Program-made: the position numbers and the translations under genes
DNA from: JAPLKX01 sp035530195
GTDB taxonomy: Bacteria > Hydrogenedentota > Hydrogenedentia > Hydrogenedentales > SLHB01
Assembly (NCBI GenBank): GCA_035530195.1
Contig: DATKVG010000211.1
Coordinates: 1-29,998 of the forward strand
Reading direction: 5' to 3'
DNA length: 29,998 nucleotides
Notes under the pieces: generated by a model
Told to the model about the DNA's origin: nothing
The model's input: only the letters and a program-made list of their open reading frames with translations
Databases searched by the model: none
Shown: positions 15,684 through 23,201 of the stretch, piece after piece
Position numbering within the stretch: the first letter of the stretch is position 1
How the letters are laid out: each line of letters begins with the position of its first letter

Positions 15684-15708
15684 CCCAACTTCCTCTCCGG
15701 AAGTTGGG
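15684..15708. other. Perfect 10-bp hairpin upstream of hdrC
   Basis: CCCAACTTCC, loop TCTCC, GGAAGTTGGG: a perfect 10-bp stem between the epimerase and hdrC. No T-run follows on plus, so it is a poor intrinsic terminator. It lies about 40 nt before the hdrC ATG and could be a leader structure or the end of the previous mRNA. Function unknown. Confidence 0.5.
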
Positions 15709-15749
15709 TCGGTGTAAAATTCGAACAATAGAAAAGGGTGTTCCGTTTC

Positions 15750-16310
15750 ATGGAAACGCTTCAGACGGTTGATTCGGCCTTTTCGGGCATGTCCGTCGAG
15801 GCCTGCTACCAGTGCGGCAAGTGCACGGGCGGCTGCCCGGTGGCGGGGCTGATGGACCTGATGCCGAACCAGTTGGTGCGGCTGGTGCAACTGGGCCGGC
15901 TCGAAAAGGCCATGGCGTCGACGGCCATCTGGCACTGTGTCTCGTGCCAGACCTGCACCACGCGCTGCCCGCAGTCGGCAGATTGCGCGGGCGTCATGGA
16001 CGTGCTGCGGCAGATGTCGGCCGAGCAGGGGAAGGCCGCGCCGGAACTGCGCCGCGTGCTGGTGTTCCAGAAGGCGTTCCTGGACAACGTCCGGCGCAAC
16101 GGCCGGCTCAACGAGGTCGAACTGATCGGTTTTTTCAAGACGCTGGCGTTCCTCAAAGATTTCAACATCCCGCTGCTGATGAAAGATACCCTGCTCGCAC
16201 CCCAGCTTCTCCAGCGTGGCAAGCTGCACGTGTTTGGCGAGAAGGTGCGCGACCGGGCGGTGGTACACAGAATCTTCGACAGATGTATGAAGGCGGGTGA
16301 GAGGGCGTGA
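15750..16310 (+). CDS. hdrC: Heterodisulfide reductase-like subunit C
   Basis: A 186-residue iron-sulfur protein that would carry electrons from HdrA to the disulfide-reducing site of HdrB. Seen: two [4Fe-4S] motifs, C19, C22, C25, C29 (CYQCGKCTGGCP) and C63, C66, C69, C73 (CVSCQTCTTRCP), as in HdrC. The ATG at 15750 is preferred over a GTG at 15738, which sits only one or two bases after the AAAAGG element; even so the spacing to the ATG is longish (about 12 nt). First gene of the tightly packed hdrCBA-flxDCBA cluster. In bacteria without methanogenesis the substrate is not CoM-S-S-CoB but probably a protein or small-molecule disulfide. Confidence 0.92.
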   Translation: METLQTVDSAFSGMSVEACYQCGKCTGGCPVAGLMDLMPNQLVRLVQLGRLEKAMASTAIWHCVSCQTCTTRCPQSADCAGVMDVLRQMSAEQGKAAPELRRVLVFQKAFLDNVRRNGRLNEVELIGFFKTLAFLKDFNIPLLMKDTLLAPQLLQRGKLHVFGEKVRDRAVVHRIFDRCMKAGERA

Positions 16311-16312
16311 AC

Positions 16313-17170
16313 ATGGAATTCGGCTATTACCCCGGGTGCGCGCTGCACGGCTCGTCCAACGATTATGAAAAGAGCATCCGAGCTTGCATGAAGGCCCTGA
16401 ACACCGGCCTCAAAGAACTCGACGACTGGATCTGCTGCGGGGCGACCGCGGCCCATTCGCTCAACCACAAGCTTTCTGTGGCGCTGCCGGCGCGGAACCT
16501 GGCGATCGCCGAGCGGGACGGCGTCGAGAGCGTGCTGGCCCCGTGCCCGATGTGCTCGATGGAGTTGATCAAGGCGGGGCGGGCGTTGCGCGAGAACGAG
16601 CCGATGCGCCGCGAGATGTCCGAGATTGTCGAGTTGAAGGTCGAGGGCAAGACCGACGTGATCAACCTGATCCAGGTGTTCGAGCGGATCGGCGTCGATG
16701 CCATCAAGGCGGCCGTGAAAACGCCGCTCGATGACCTGAAACCCGCCTGCTATTACGGCTGCCTGCTGACACGGCCGGCCAAGGTGGTCCAGTTCGACGA
16801 TTGCGAGCGGCCCCGGTCGATGGAATCGATCCTCGAGGCGCTGGGCGCGGCGCCAGTCGAGTGGAACTACGCCACCGAATGTTGCGGGGCGGGGTTGACG
16901 ATGGCGAACGAGGCGACCGTGCTCGAACTGGCCAACAAGATCCTGAAGAACGCCGCGGGCAGCGGCGCCAACTGCATCGTGGTGGCATGCCCGATGTGCC
17001 ACGTCAACCTCGACATGAAACAGTCCGCGGTCGAGCGCCGGTACGATACCGAGCACAACCTGCCCATTTACTACTTGTCGGATTTGGTGGGGCTTGCGCT
17101 GGGATTGAACAAGAAAGAGCTTGCGATCGACAAGCATTTTGTGTGCGCGCACGCGCAGGTGAAACGGTAA
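16313..17170 (+). CDS. hdrB: Heterodisulfide reductase-like subunit B
   Basis: A 285-residue catalytic subunit with two CCG domains (CxnCCGxnCxxC), which bind the non-cubane [4Fe-4S] clusters that cleave disulfides in archaeal HdrB. Seen: domain 1 C9, C41-C42, C78 and C81 (YYPGC, ICCGAT, APCPMC), and domain 2 C146/C150, C190-C191, C226 and C229 (CYYGC, TECCGAG, ACPMC). All ligands look intact. The ATG at 16313 has AGAGGG 7 nt upstream; a GTG at 16307 overlapping the hdrC stop is an alternative. Lies between hdrC and hdrA. Confidence 0.94.
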   Translation: MEFGYYPGCALHGSSNDYEKSIRACMKALNTGLKELDDWICCGATAAHSLNHKLSVALPARNLAIAERDGVESVLAPCPMCSMELIKAGRALRENEPMRREMSEIVELKVEGKTDVINLIQVFERIGVDAIKAAVKTPLDDLKPACYYGCLLTRPAKVVQFDDCERPRSMESILEALGAAPVEWNYATECCGAGLTMANEATVLELANKILKNAAGSGANCIVVACPMCHVNLDMKQSAVERRYDTEHNLPIYYLSDLVGLALGLNKKELAIDKHFVCAHAQVKR

Positions 17171-17174
17171 ACCT

Positions 17175-19175
17175 ATGGCTAGAATCGGCGTATTCATTTG
17201 TTGGTGCGGCGAGAACATCGCGCGCACGGTCGATATCGAAAAGGCCACCGCGGAAGTTGCCAAAATGCCCGGTGTCCGGTGCGCGATTAATTACAAGTAC
17301 GTGTGCTCGGACCCCGGCCAGGCCATTGTGCGCGAGAAAATCCAGAGCGAGAAGCTCGAGGGCGTGGTCGTGGCATCGTGCTCGCCGCACATGCACCTCA
17401 AAACGTTCCGTGCCGCCGCCAAGACCGCGGGGCTGAACCCGTACCTCGTCGAGATGGCCAACATCCGCGAACATTGTTCGTGGGTGCACCATGACAGGGA
17501 AAAAGCGACGGAGAAAGCCATCGGCCTGATTCGGATGGCCGTGGGCAAGGTGCTGCGGAACCGGGCGCTCGATCCCATCAAGGTGCCACTGACGAAACGC
17601 GCACTCGTGATTGGCGGCGGCGTGGCCGGCATCCAGGCGGCGCTCGACATCGCCGACTCGGGGTGCGAGGTGGTGTTGGTCGAGCGCGAACCATCGATCG
17701 GCGGGAAAATGGCCGGCCTGTCCGAGACGTTCCCGACACTCGATTGTTCGCAGTGCATCCTGACGCCGAGGATGGTTGAAACGGGCCAGCACCCGAACAT
17801 CAAGCTGTATTCGTACAGCGAAATCGAGGGGATCGAAGGCTTCGTTGGCAACTTCAGCGTGACGATCCGCAAGAAGGCCCGGTACATCGACATCGACAAG
17901 TGCACGGGCTGCGGCGAATGCTGGACCAAGTGTCCGTCCAAGAAAACGCCCAGCGAGTTCGACTACGGCCTCGCCAACCGCACCGCCATCTACATGCCGT
18001 TCCCGCAAGCCGTGCCGGCGCGGCCCGTCATCGACAAGGACGCTTGCATCAAGTTCAAAACCGGCAAATGCGGCCTGTGCCTGAAACGCTGCCAGGCCGG
18101 CGCCATCAATTTTGATGATGAAGACAAACTCGTGACCGAGCAGGTCGGCGCCATCATCACCGCCACCGGCTACCAACTCTACGACATCGGCAAAGACCAG
18201 CCCAACGCGAAACTTTCCGGCTACGGCGAGTATGGCTACGGCGAATATGCCGACGTGATCAACTCGCTGCAGTTCGAGCGGCTCAGCTCGGCTTCCGGGC
18301 CGACGAGCGGCGAGATCAAACGGCCGTCGGACGGCGAGACGCCGAAAAAAATCGTGTTCCTCTCGTGCGTGGGTTCGCGCGACAACGCGAAGGGCATCTC
18401 ATACTGCTCGAAGATCTGCTGCATGTACACGGCCAAACACACGATGCTCTACAAGCACAAGGTACACGACGGCGAGGCCCACGTGTTCTACATGGACATC
18501 CGGGCCGGCGGCAAAAACTATGAGGAATTCGTGCGCAGGGCCATCGAACAGGACGGGGCCATCTATCACCGCGGGCGCGTCTCGAAGATCACGCGCGAGA
18601 ACGGCAAGCTGATCGTGCGCGGGGCCGACACGCTGGCCGGTGAGCCCGTGACGATCGAAGCCGACATGGTGGTGCTGGCCGCGGCGATGCGGCCCGCGGT
18701 AGGCGTGCTCGAGTTGGCTCAGAAACTCAAGGTCGGCTACGACGAGTTCGGTTTCCTCTCGGAGTCGCACCCGAAACTGCGGCCGGTCGAAACCAACACG
18801 GCGGGCATCTACATCTGCGGCGCGTGCCAGGCCCCCAAAGACATCCCCGAGGCCGTGGCGCAGGCTTCCGCGGCGGCGAGCAAAGTGCTGGTGATGTTTG
18901 GCAAGGGCGAACTGACGCGCGAACCCGAGATCGCCCTGATCAACGAGACGACCTGCGCGGCCTGTTATGCCTGCGTCCGCACCTGCCCGTATGGCGCGAT
19001 CGACAAGGCCGAAATCCGCGACCGTAAAGGCAATCTGATCAAGTACACCGCCCGTGTCAACCCGGGCTTGTGCATGGGGTGCGGGACGTGCGTGGCCGTG
19101 TGCCCGTCAAAGAGCGCTGACCTCGAAGGGTTCAGCGAGCAGCAAATCTATGAAATGGTGAAGAACCTGATATGA
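17175..19175 (+). CDS. hdrA: Heterodisulfide reductase-like subunit A, flavin bifurcation hub
   Basis: A 666-residue FAD iron-sulfur protein, the likely bifurcating subunit. Seen in order: an N-terminal cluster domain with C9, C11, C44 and C69 (ICWCGEN, YVCSDPGQ, ASCSPHMH), the FAD-binding GGGVAG at 147-152 and EREPSIGGKMAG, CTGCGECWTKC (C243, C246, C249, C253), CGLCLKRC with C291 (291-306), a thioredoxin-reductase-like core, and two C-terminal ferredoxin clusters (C594, C597, C600, C604 and C633, C636, C639, C643). In known complexes electrons split at the HdrA flavin toward ferredoxin and toward HdrB. Length fits methanogen HdrA. It overlaps flxD by 4 nt (ATGA). Confidence 0.95.
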   Translation: MARIGVFICWCGENIARTVDIEKATAEVAKMPGVRCAINYKYVCSDPGQAIVREKIQSEKLEGVVVASCSPHMHLKTFRAAAKTAGLNPYLVEMANIREHCSWVHHDREKATEKAIGLIRMAVGKVLRNRALDPIKVPLTKRALVIGGGVAGIQAALDIADSGCEVVLVEREPSIGGKMAGLSETFPTLDCSQCILTPRMVETGQHPNIKLYSYSEIEGIEGFVGNFSVTIRKKARYIDIDKCTGCGECWTKCPSKKTPSEFDYGLANRTAIYMPFPQAVPARPVIDKDACIKFKTGKCGLCLKRCQAGAINFDDEDKLVTEQVGAIITATGYQLYDIGKDQPNAKLSGYGEYGYGEYADVINSLQFERLSSASGPTSGEIKRPSDGETPKKIVFLSCVGSRDNAKGISYCSKICCMYTAKHTMLYKHKVHDGEAHVFYMDIRAGGKNYEEFVRRAIEQDGAIYHRGRVSKITRENGKLIVRGADTLAGEPVTIEADMVVLAAAMRPAVGVLELAQKLKVGYDEFGFLSESHPKLRPVETNTAGIYICGACQAPKDIPEAVAQASAAASKVLVMFGKGELTREPEIALINETTCAACYACVRTCPYGAIDKAEIRDRKGNLIKYTARVNPGLCMGCGTCVAVCPSKSADLEGFSEQQIYEMVKNLI

Positions 19176-19612
19176 GCGACACAACGGGATTTGAACCGAA
19201 AATCGTGGCGTACGTGTGCAACTGGTGCACGTACCTCGGCGCGGACCTCGCCGGAACCAACCGGCTCGAGTATCCGCCCAACGTGCGGATCGTGCGGCTG
19301 CCGTGCACGGGCCGGATCGATTTCAACCTGATCATCAAAGGGTTTGAGATGGGCGCGGACGCCGTGATCGTGTCGGGCTGCCACCCCGGCGACTGCCATT
19401 ACACGGCCGGCAACTATCACGCGCGGCGGCGGTGGACGCTGTTCCGCGAACTGCTCGAAACGCTTGGCTTCGAGATGGACCGGATCCATTTTGCGTGGAT
19501 CTCCGCGGCCGAAGGCAAGAAATTTCAGCAGTTCATCACGGAAATCACGGAGAAGACGCGGGCGCTCGGGCCCTACACCGCGTATCGCGAGATCTGCGAG
19601 GCGTCCCGATGA
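19172..19612 (+). CDS. flxD: MvhD/FlxD-type iron-sulfur subunit linking HdrA to its electron donor module
   Basis: A 146-residue MvhD-family protein (methyl-viologen hydrogenase delta subunit domain) that in known complexes passes electrons from the donor module to HdrA via a [2Fe-2S] cluster. Seen: YVCNWCTYLGADLAGT near the N-terminus, RLPCTGRID, and SGCHPGDCHYTAGNYHARRR, all hallmark MvhD segments with the five conserved cysteines. Start overlaps the hdrA stop (ATGA), and its own stop overlaps the flxC start (ATGA). Because an NAD(P)H-type module (flxA) and no hydrogenase genes follow, FlxD is the better name than MvhD. Confidence 0.92.
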   Translation: MSDTTGFEPKIVAYVCNWCTYLGADLAGTNRLEYPPNVRIVRLPCTGRIDFNLIIKGFEMGADAVIVSGCHPGDCHYTAGNYHARRRWTLFRELLETLGFEMDRIHFAWISAAEGKKFQQFITEITEKTRALGPYTAYREICEASR

Positions 19613-20490
19613 TCGACCAACTGCGCCAGACCTGCAAGAAGCTGCTCGAAGAAGGCGCCGTCCAAGTCGTCATCGGTTACGGGCAGGACAAGCCGTCCAT
19701 GATGCCGCACCCCGTGTTCATCACCAAACCCGAAGACACTGACCGGCTTGTTTGGAACGACCTCTGTTTCGCCAACCTCGCCGCATACGTGACGCGCAAG
19801 GAGATCAAAGCGCTGGGCAAACCCGCCGTGATTGTCAAGGGCTGCGACGAGCGCGCGCTGGTGGTGCTCGAGCAGGAGTCGCAGTTCACGCGCGACGGCA
19901 TCTACGTGATCGGCATGGCGTGCGACTCGCTTCCAGCGAGCGGCATGGGCAACCCGCGCGCGGCCAAATGCGCGTCCTGCGCCGTAAGGACGCCGCGTTA
20001 CGCCGACGTGACAATCGGCGAAGCCGCGGTGGGGTCGAGCGCGGTGGGGTCGAGCTCCTGCTCGACCGCGGACACCGAGTTTGCCGACCTCGATGAGTTC
20101 ATGAAGAAGACCCCAGCCGAACGCCTTGCCTACTGGAAAGTGGAACTTTCGCGGTGCGTGAAGTGCTACGCGTGCCGCGAAGTCTGCCCGATGTGCTACT
20201 GCAACCGGTGCCTCGTCGACAAGAACCGGCCCACCGCCATCGACACCTCCGCCACGATCAAAGGCAACCTCGCTTGGCATATCGCGCGCGCGTTCCACCA
20301 GGCCGGCCGGTGCGTGGGCTGCGACGAATGCACCCGCGCCTGCCCCGCCGGCATCAACCTGCGGCTGCTCAACCAGTCGCTGGCGAAAGCGGCCGAGCGC
20401 GCGTTTGCGTACAAGGCCGGGATGGATAAGGAAACGCCGCCCGTCATCGGGTCGTACAGCCTCGAAGACAAGGAGAGTTTCATCGAGTGA
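19609..20490 (+). CDS. flxC: FlxC-like iron-sulfur protein with FrhB-like N-terminus and repeat insertion
   Basis: A 293-residue electron-transfer subunit. Residues about 1-135 resemble the FrhB/FdhB-like part of related subunits (AVIVKGCDERALVVLEQE, and CASCAVRTPRYADV before the insertion), and the C-terminal part has two [4Fe-4S] motifs: C183, C186, C189, C193 (CVKCYACREVC) and C235, C238, C241, C245 (CVGCDECTRACPAG). Start overlaps the flxD stop (ATGA); its stop overlaps the flxB GTG start. Residues about 140-154 (VGSSAVGSSSCST) are encoded by a family-3 palindromic repeat and look like an in-frame insertion in a linker before LDEFMKK. The flxC letter follows the hdrCBA-flxDCBA order known from Desulfovibrio; the letter is less sure than the cluster. 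Confidence 0.82.
   Translation: MIDQLRQTCKKLLEEGAVQVVIGYGQDKPSMMPHPVFITKPEDTDRLVWNDLCFANLAAYVTRKEIKALGKPAVIVKGCDERALVVLEQESQFTRDGIYVIGMACDSLPASGMGNPRAAKCASCAVRTPRYADVTIGEAAVGSSAVGSSSCSTADTEFADLDEFMKKTPAERLAYWKVELSRCVKCYACREVCPMCYCNRCLVDKNRPTAIDTSATIKGNLAWHIARAFHQAGRCVGCDECTRACPAGINLRLLNQSLAKAAERAFAYKAGMDKETPPVIGSYSLEDKESFIE
20026..20069. repeat. Family-3 palindromic repeat inside flxC (partial plus full copy)
   Basis: A partial unit GCGGTGGGGTCGAGC (20026-20040) followed at once by the full 29-nt unit (20041-20069), whose core GGTCGAGC-TCCT-GCTCGACC is palindromic. Related copies at 27073, 27920 and 27999 have GGTCGCGC-type arms, differing on both sides of the stem. It stays in frame in flxC. 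Confidence 0.85.
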
Positions 20491-21533
20491 GCGACGTGAT
20501 TTCCAAAAACGATCTGCTCCGGCTTGTCGATCAGTGGCTGGCTGAAGGCAAGCGGGTGATCGGCCCGGTGAAAATGGGCGATGGTGTAATCCTGTACGCG
20601 CCGGTGGCGGTATCGGGCCAGTTGGTGCTCGACGGGTTTGTCCACCCGGCCAACTCGATCAAGGAAGCCGTGTTTCCACGATCCGAGACGATCTACACCT
20701 ACACGTTCAACGGACAGGAAATCGAACTGAGCGACGTCGAGCCGGATTGCACCGAGTGCATCGTAATCGGCGCGCGGCCCTGCGACGCCGCAAGCCTGCC
20801 AATCCTCGACCACCTGTTCAACTGGGACTACCAGGACAAGTTCTACAACGCACGCAGGGCCGCCACCACCGTCGTGACGCTTGCGTGCACCGAATACGAC
20901 GACGACTGTTTCTGCACGAGCGTCGGCCTCGGGCCCGCAGCCAATCAAGGCAGCGACGCCATGCTGAGCAGCGCGCCGGACGGCGCGCACGGGACGTGCG
21001 TTTTCGAGGTGCGCGCGCTTACCGACAAGGGCCAGGCGCTATTTGGCGGTAAGACCGGTGGGAAAACCTCGGCGGCGGAGATCAAGGTGCCCATTTCCGA
21101 CGGGCCCGCCAAGAAATTCGACACCGTCGATATCGAGACATTCCTGAAAAACAACTACGAGAGCGAGGCGTGGCGCGATATCACGATGCGGTGCCTCGGG
21201 TGTGGCGCGTGCGCGTACAACTGCCCCACATGCCACTGTTTTGACATCGTCGACGAAGGCGACGCGGCCGGCGGCAGGCGTGTGAAAAATTGGGACAGTT
21301 GCCAGTTCGGCCAGTTCACCGTGCACGCATCCGGCCACAACCCGCGGGCCGTCCAGGCCCAGCGACAGCGACAGCGCATACAGCACAAGTTCCGAATCTA
21401 CCCCGAGAAGTTCGGCGCCATATTGTGCACGGGCTGCGGCACATGCACACGCAACTGCCCCGTCGGCCTTGGCGTGCTCAACACGCTTGAAGCGATCGCG
21501 GCGATCGCCCGCGCATCGATCGAGGTCAAGTGA
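20487..21533 (+). CDS. flxB: FlxB-like [4Fe-4S] dicluster protein (HydB/AsrA-like)
   Basis: A 348-residue iron-sulfur subunit like the beta subunit of sulfhydrogenase and anaerobic sulfite reductase A. Seen: IGARPCDAASLPILDHLF near 95, TLACTEYDDDCFCTSVGLGP near 131, and two [4Fe-4S] motifs, C236, C239, C242, C246 (CLGCGACAYNCP) and C314, C317, C320, C324 (CTGCGTCTRNCP). It would pass electrons from the FlxA flavin toward FlxD and HdrA. The GTG at 20487 overlaps the flxC stop (GTGA) with an AAGGAG about 12 nt upstream. Originally its TGA must have overlapped the flxA ATG (TGATG); a palindromic repeat now separates them. Confidence 0.88.
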   Translation: MSDVISKNDLLRLVDQWLAEGKRVIGPVKMGDGVILYAPVAVSGQLVLDGFVHPANSIKEAVFPRSETIYTYTFNGQEIELSDVEPDCTECIVIGARPCDAASLPILDHLFNWDYQDKFYNARRAATTVVTLACTEYDDDCFCTSVGLGPAANQGSDAMLSSAPDGAHGTCVFEVRALTDKGQALFGGKTGGKTSAAEIKVPISDGPAKKFDTVDIETFLKNNYESEAWRDITMRCLGCGACAYNCPTCHCFDIVDEGDAAGGRRVKNWDSCQFGQFTVHASGHNPRAVQAQRQRQRIQHKFRIYPEKFGAILCTGCGTCTRNCPVGLGVLNTLEAIAAIARASIEVK

Positions 21534-21541
21534 TGGAAAAC
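21522..21541 (+). repeat. Left copy of 20-bp direct duplication flanking repeat D
   Basis: GAGGTCAAGTGATGGAAAAC, identical to 21641-21660. It contains the stop codon of flxB (TGA at 21531-21533) and a now-unused ATG. The bases just outside the two copies differ, so the duplication is exactly 20 bp. It looks like a target-site duplication. Confidence 0.9.
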
Positions 21542-21640
21542 GCGAAAAAAGGGGACGCTGCACTAATTTCGCAACCGACACAGCTGCATTTAGGCACGGA
21601 CCCATGCGAGAAATTAGTGCAGCGTCCCCTTTTTTCCCAA
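21542..21640. repeat. Family-1-like palindromic element, copy D, inserted between flxB and flxA
   Basis: A 99-nt element bounded by a 20-bp direct duplication. Left arm GCGAAAAAAGGGGACGCTGC then ACTAATTTC; right arm GAAATTAGT then GCAGCGTCCCCTTTTTTCCC; about 40 nt of loop, longer than in other copies and without their AAACTGCC loop. The arms carry the GGGGAC family signature, but the inner stem is again unique. It sits inside the operon and could form a strong hairpin in the flxB-flxA mRNA. Confidence 0.9.
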
Positions 21641-21660
21641 GAGGTCAAGTGATGGAAAAC
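21641..21660 (+). repeat. Right copy of 20-bp direct duplication flanking repeat D
   Basis: Identical to 21522-21541. It provides the start codon of flxA (ATG 21652-21654) and the upstream GAGGT as its ribosome-binding region, so insertion left flxA translatable. Confidence 0.9.
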
Positions 21661-22485
21661 ATCTATAAACCCGAGTTGATGGAAGTGCTCGAGATCAAGC
21701 AGCACACCGCCGACGTCAAATCCGTGCGAATCAAGTTTCGCGACCCCGCCGCGGGCGAGGAATTCAGCTTCAACGTCGGCCAGTTCGGGATGTTCTCAGC
21801 GTTCGGCGCGGGCGAATCCACATTCAACATCTGCTCGAGCTCGAATTGGAAAGACCACCTCGAATTCTGCTTCCGCAAAACGGGTAAAGTCACCGAAGTC
21901 CTCTGGCAAATCGACGAGGGCGACACCATCGGCTTCCGCGGACCCTACGGCAACAGCTACCCCTTCAACGAGTGGAAAGGCAAGAACCTGATTTTCATTG
22001 GCGGCGGGATCGCCATGCCCCCGATCCGATGCGCCATCTGGTACGCGCTCGAAAACCGAGCCGACTACGGCAACATCACCATCGTCTACGGCGCGAGAAC
22101 CGTCGGCGACCTCGTGTTTGTCGACGAACTCGACCAGTGGGCGCAGAAAGAACGCACCCGCGTCATCCAGTGCGTAGATCCCGGCGGCGAAACCCCCGAA
22201 TGGAAACACGAGATCGGCCTGATCCCCCACGTCATCGAGCGCTCGAGCATCCCCGCAGAAAACGCCGTTGCCCTCGTCGTCGGCCCGCCGATCATGATCA
22301 AGTTCACCCTACCCGTCCTCGACAAAATGGGTATGGCCAAAAAAGACATCTACACCAGCCTCGAAAACCGGATGAAATGCGGCATCGGCAAATGCGGCAG
22401 ATGCAACTGCGGCCCCGTCTACGTCTGCAAAGAAGGCCCCATCTTTAGCTTTGAGCAGCTAAGCCAACTTCCCGCCGACTATTGA
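21652..22485 (+). CDS. flxA: FlxA-like FAD/NAD(P)-binding oxidoreductase with iron-sulfur tail
   Basis: A 277-residue flavoprotein of the ferredoxin-NADP reductase/PyrK-like family; the likely NADH (or NADPH) entry point of the complex. Seen: an N-terminal FAD-binding beta domain with STFNICSSS and FRGPYGNSYPF (about 56-104), the nucleotide-binding IFIGGGIAMPP (115-124), and a C-terminal CGIGKCGRCNCGPVYVC that fits a [2Fe-2S] site as in PyrK. An in-frame upstream extension exists but crosses repeat D; the ATG at 21652, within the duplicated 20-mer, is the natural start (once TGATG with flxB). Last gene of the cluster. A second, broken copy of its 3' end lies at 23260-23460. Confidence 0.92.
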   Translation: MENIYKPELMEVLEIKQHTADVKSVRIKFRDPAAGEEFSFNVGQFGMFSAFGAGESTFNICSSSNWKDHLEFCFRKTGKVTEVLWQIDEGDTIGFRGPYGNSYPFNEWKGKNLIFIGGGIAMPPIRCAIWYALENRADYGNITIVYGARTVGDLVFVDELDQWAQKERTRVIQCVDPGGETPEWKHEIGLIPHVIERSSIPAENAVALVVGPPIMIKFTLPVLDKMGMAKKDIYTSLENRMKCGIGKCGRCNCGPVYVCKEGPIFSFEQLSQLPADY

Positions 22486-23126
22486 GGCCTGTTCCTGCTG
22501 TTTCCCGTTTCCCGCACGTTACGATCCGGTCTCTTCCGTGCCTCAATCCGCGCCCGTGTCATTCGCTCCCGCATCCCGCCTTCATTCAAAAACGCCCTCT
22601 CCAACTGGCGAATCTGCCGGTCGAGCAGATAGTTGGCCTGGTGGATCAAACAGATGATGATGTTCGCTACAGTCTCGGCACTACGCGCCTCGATATATGG
22701 CCTATAAGTCTCATAGGACACATGGGTCTCATGGGACTCATGATCTCCCCGCGACGGTTTCCTCCCTTGGGCCAACCGCCGAACTGCCTGCGCCGCCTTG
22801 CTGGTCTTATCCCAGAGGGCAAGGCCACGTGTCCGGAGGAAGTCGTGGTAATCCTCGAGCAGTTCCTCCAGGCTCGTCCGGGCCACGCCCAAAAGTTTAA
22901 GCTCCATTTCCTTGGACGTCCCCGAAGCCATCGTGCCTTCCACGATATTCTGCTTGCCGGATCGCGCCGATTGGATCATCTGTCCTTTAGTGCGGTCGGT
23001 AGGATCGACAAACCGCTTGCAGAAACACATCGTCGCGTCGTAAACGATGAGCGCCTTGCGGTACGACAACAGCTCGCGATAATCCCCATGCGTCGGAATG
23101 AAACCCTCACCACCCGATTTTCCCAT
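22479..23126 (-). CDS. Four-helix bundle (S23/IVS-type) protein with suffix domain
   Basis: A 215-residue protein of the four-helix bundle family related to 23S rRNA intervening-sequence proteins, with a suffix domain. Seen: the core LLSYRKALIVYDATMCFC...IQSARSGKQNIVEG (residues about 19-64), helices to about 122, and a second conserved part SAETVANIIICLIHQANYLLDRQ (149-171). Between them, residues about 129-146 (HESHETHVSYETYRPYIE) are translated from a roughly 10-nt periodic repeat tract. The ATG at 23126 has GGTGAGG about 8 nt upstream; a TTG at 23144 is possible. It converges on flxA and overlaps it by 7 nt. Molecular function in this group is unclear; relatives such as Avd act with nucleic acids. 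Its position between two flxA 3' ends suggests it is a later arrival. Confidence 0.82.
   Translation of the reverse strand: MGKSGGEGFIPTHGDYRELLSYRKALIVYDATMCFCKRFVDPTDRTKGQMIQSARSGKQNIVEGTMASGTSKEMELKLLGVARTSLEELLEDYHDFLRTRGLALWDKTSKAAQAVRRLAQGRKPSRGDHESHETHVSYETYRPYIEARSAETVANIIICLIHQANYLLDRQIRQLERAFLNEGGMRERMTRARIEARKRPDRNVRETGNSRNRPQ
22691..22742. repeat. Decamer-periodic tract inside the four-helix bundle gene
   Basis: Runs of CCTATAAGTC / TCATAGGAC / ACATGGGTC / TCATGGGAC, units of 9-10 nt, translated in frame on the minus strand. The same type of tract is found outside the gene, 76 nt upstream of its start, at 23202-23248. Confidence 0.75.
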
Positions 23127-23201
23127 AGGTTTTGCCTCACCCAAGCCGCCACCCTACCACCCTCCGCACACAGGTTCGACAAGGCCGCGATTTGGGCATG
23201 G

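Noticed and set aside
15684..15708. Intrinsic terminator before hdrC
   Set aside because: The stem is perfect, but no T-run follows on either strand, so it is listed only as a hairpin of unknown role.
15750..22485. Archaeal (methanogen) origin suggested by hdr genes
   Set aside because: The flx-type donor subunits, bacterial ribosome-binding sites and the surrounding LPS genes fit a bacterium; hdrABC-flx sets are widespread in anaerobic bacteria.
22479..23126. Diversity-generating retroelement (the helix-bundle protein resembling Avd)
   Set aside because: No reverse transcriptase, template repeat or variable repeat is seen nearby, and the protein has the suffix domain that Avd lacks.
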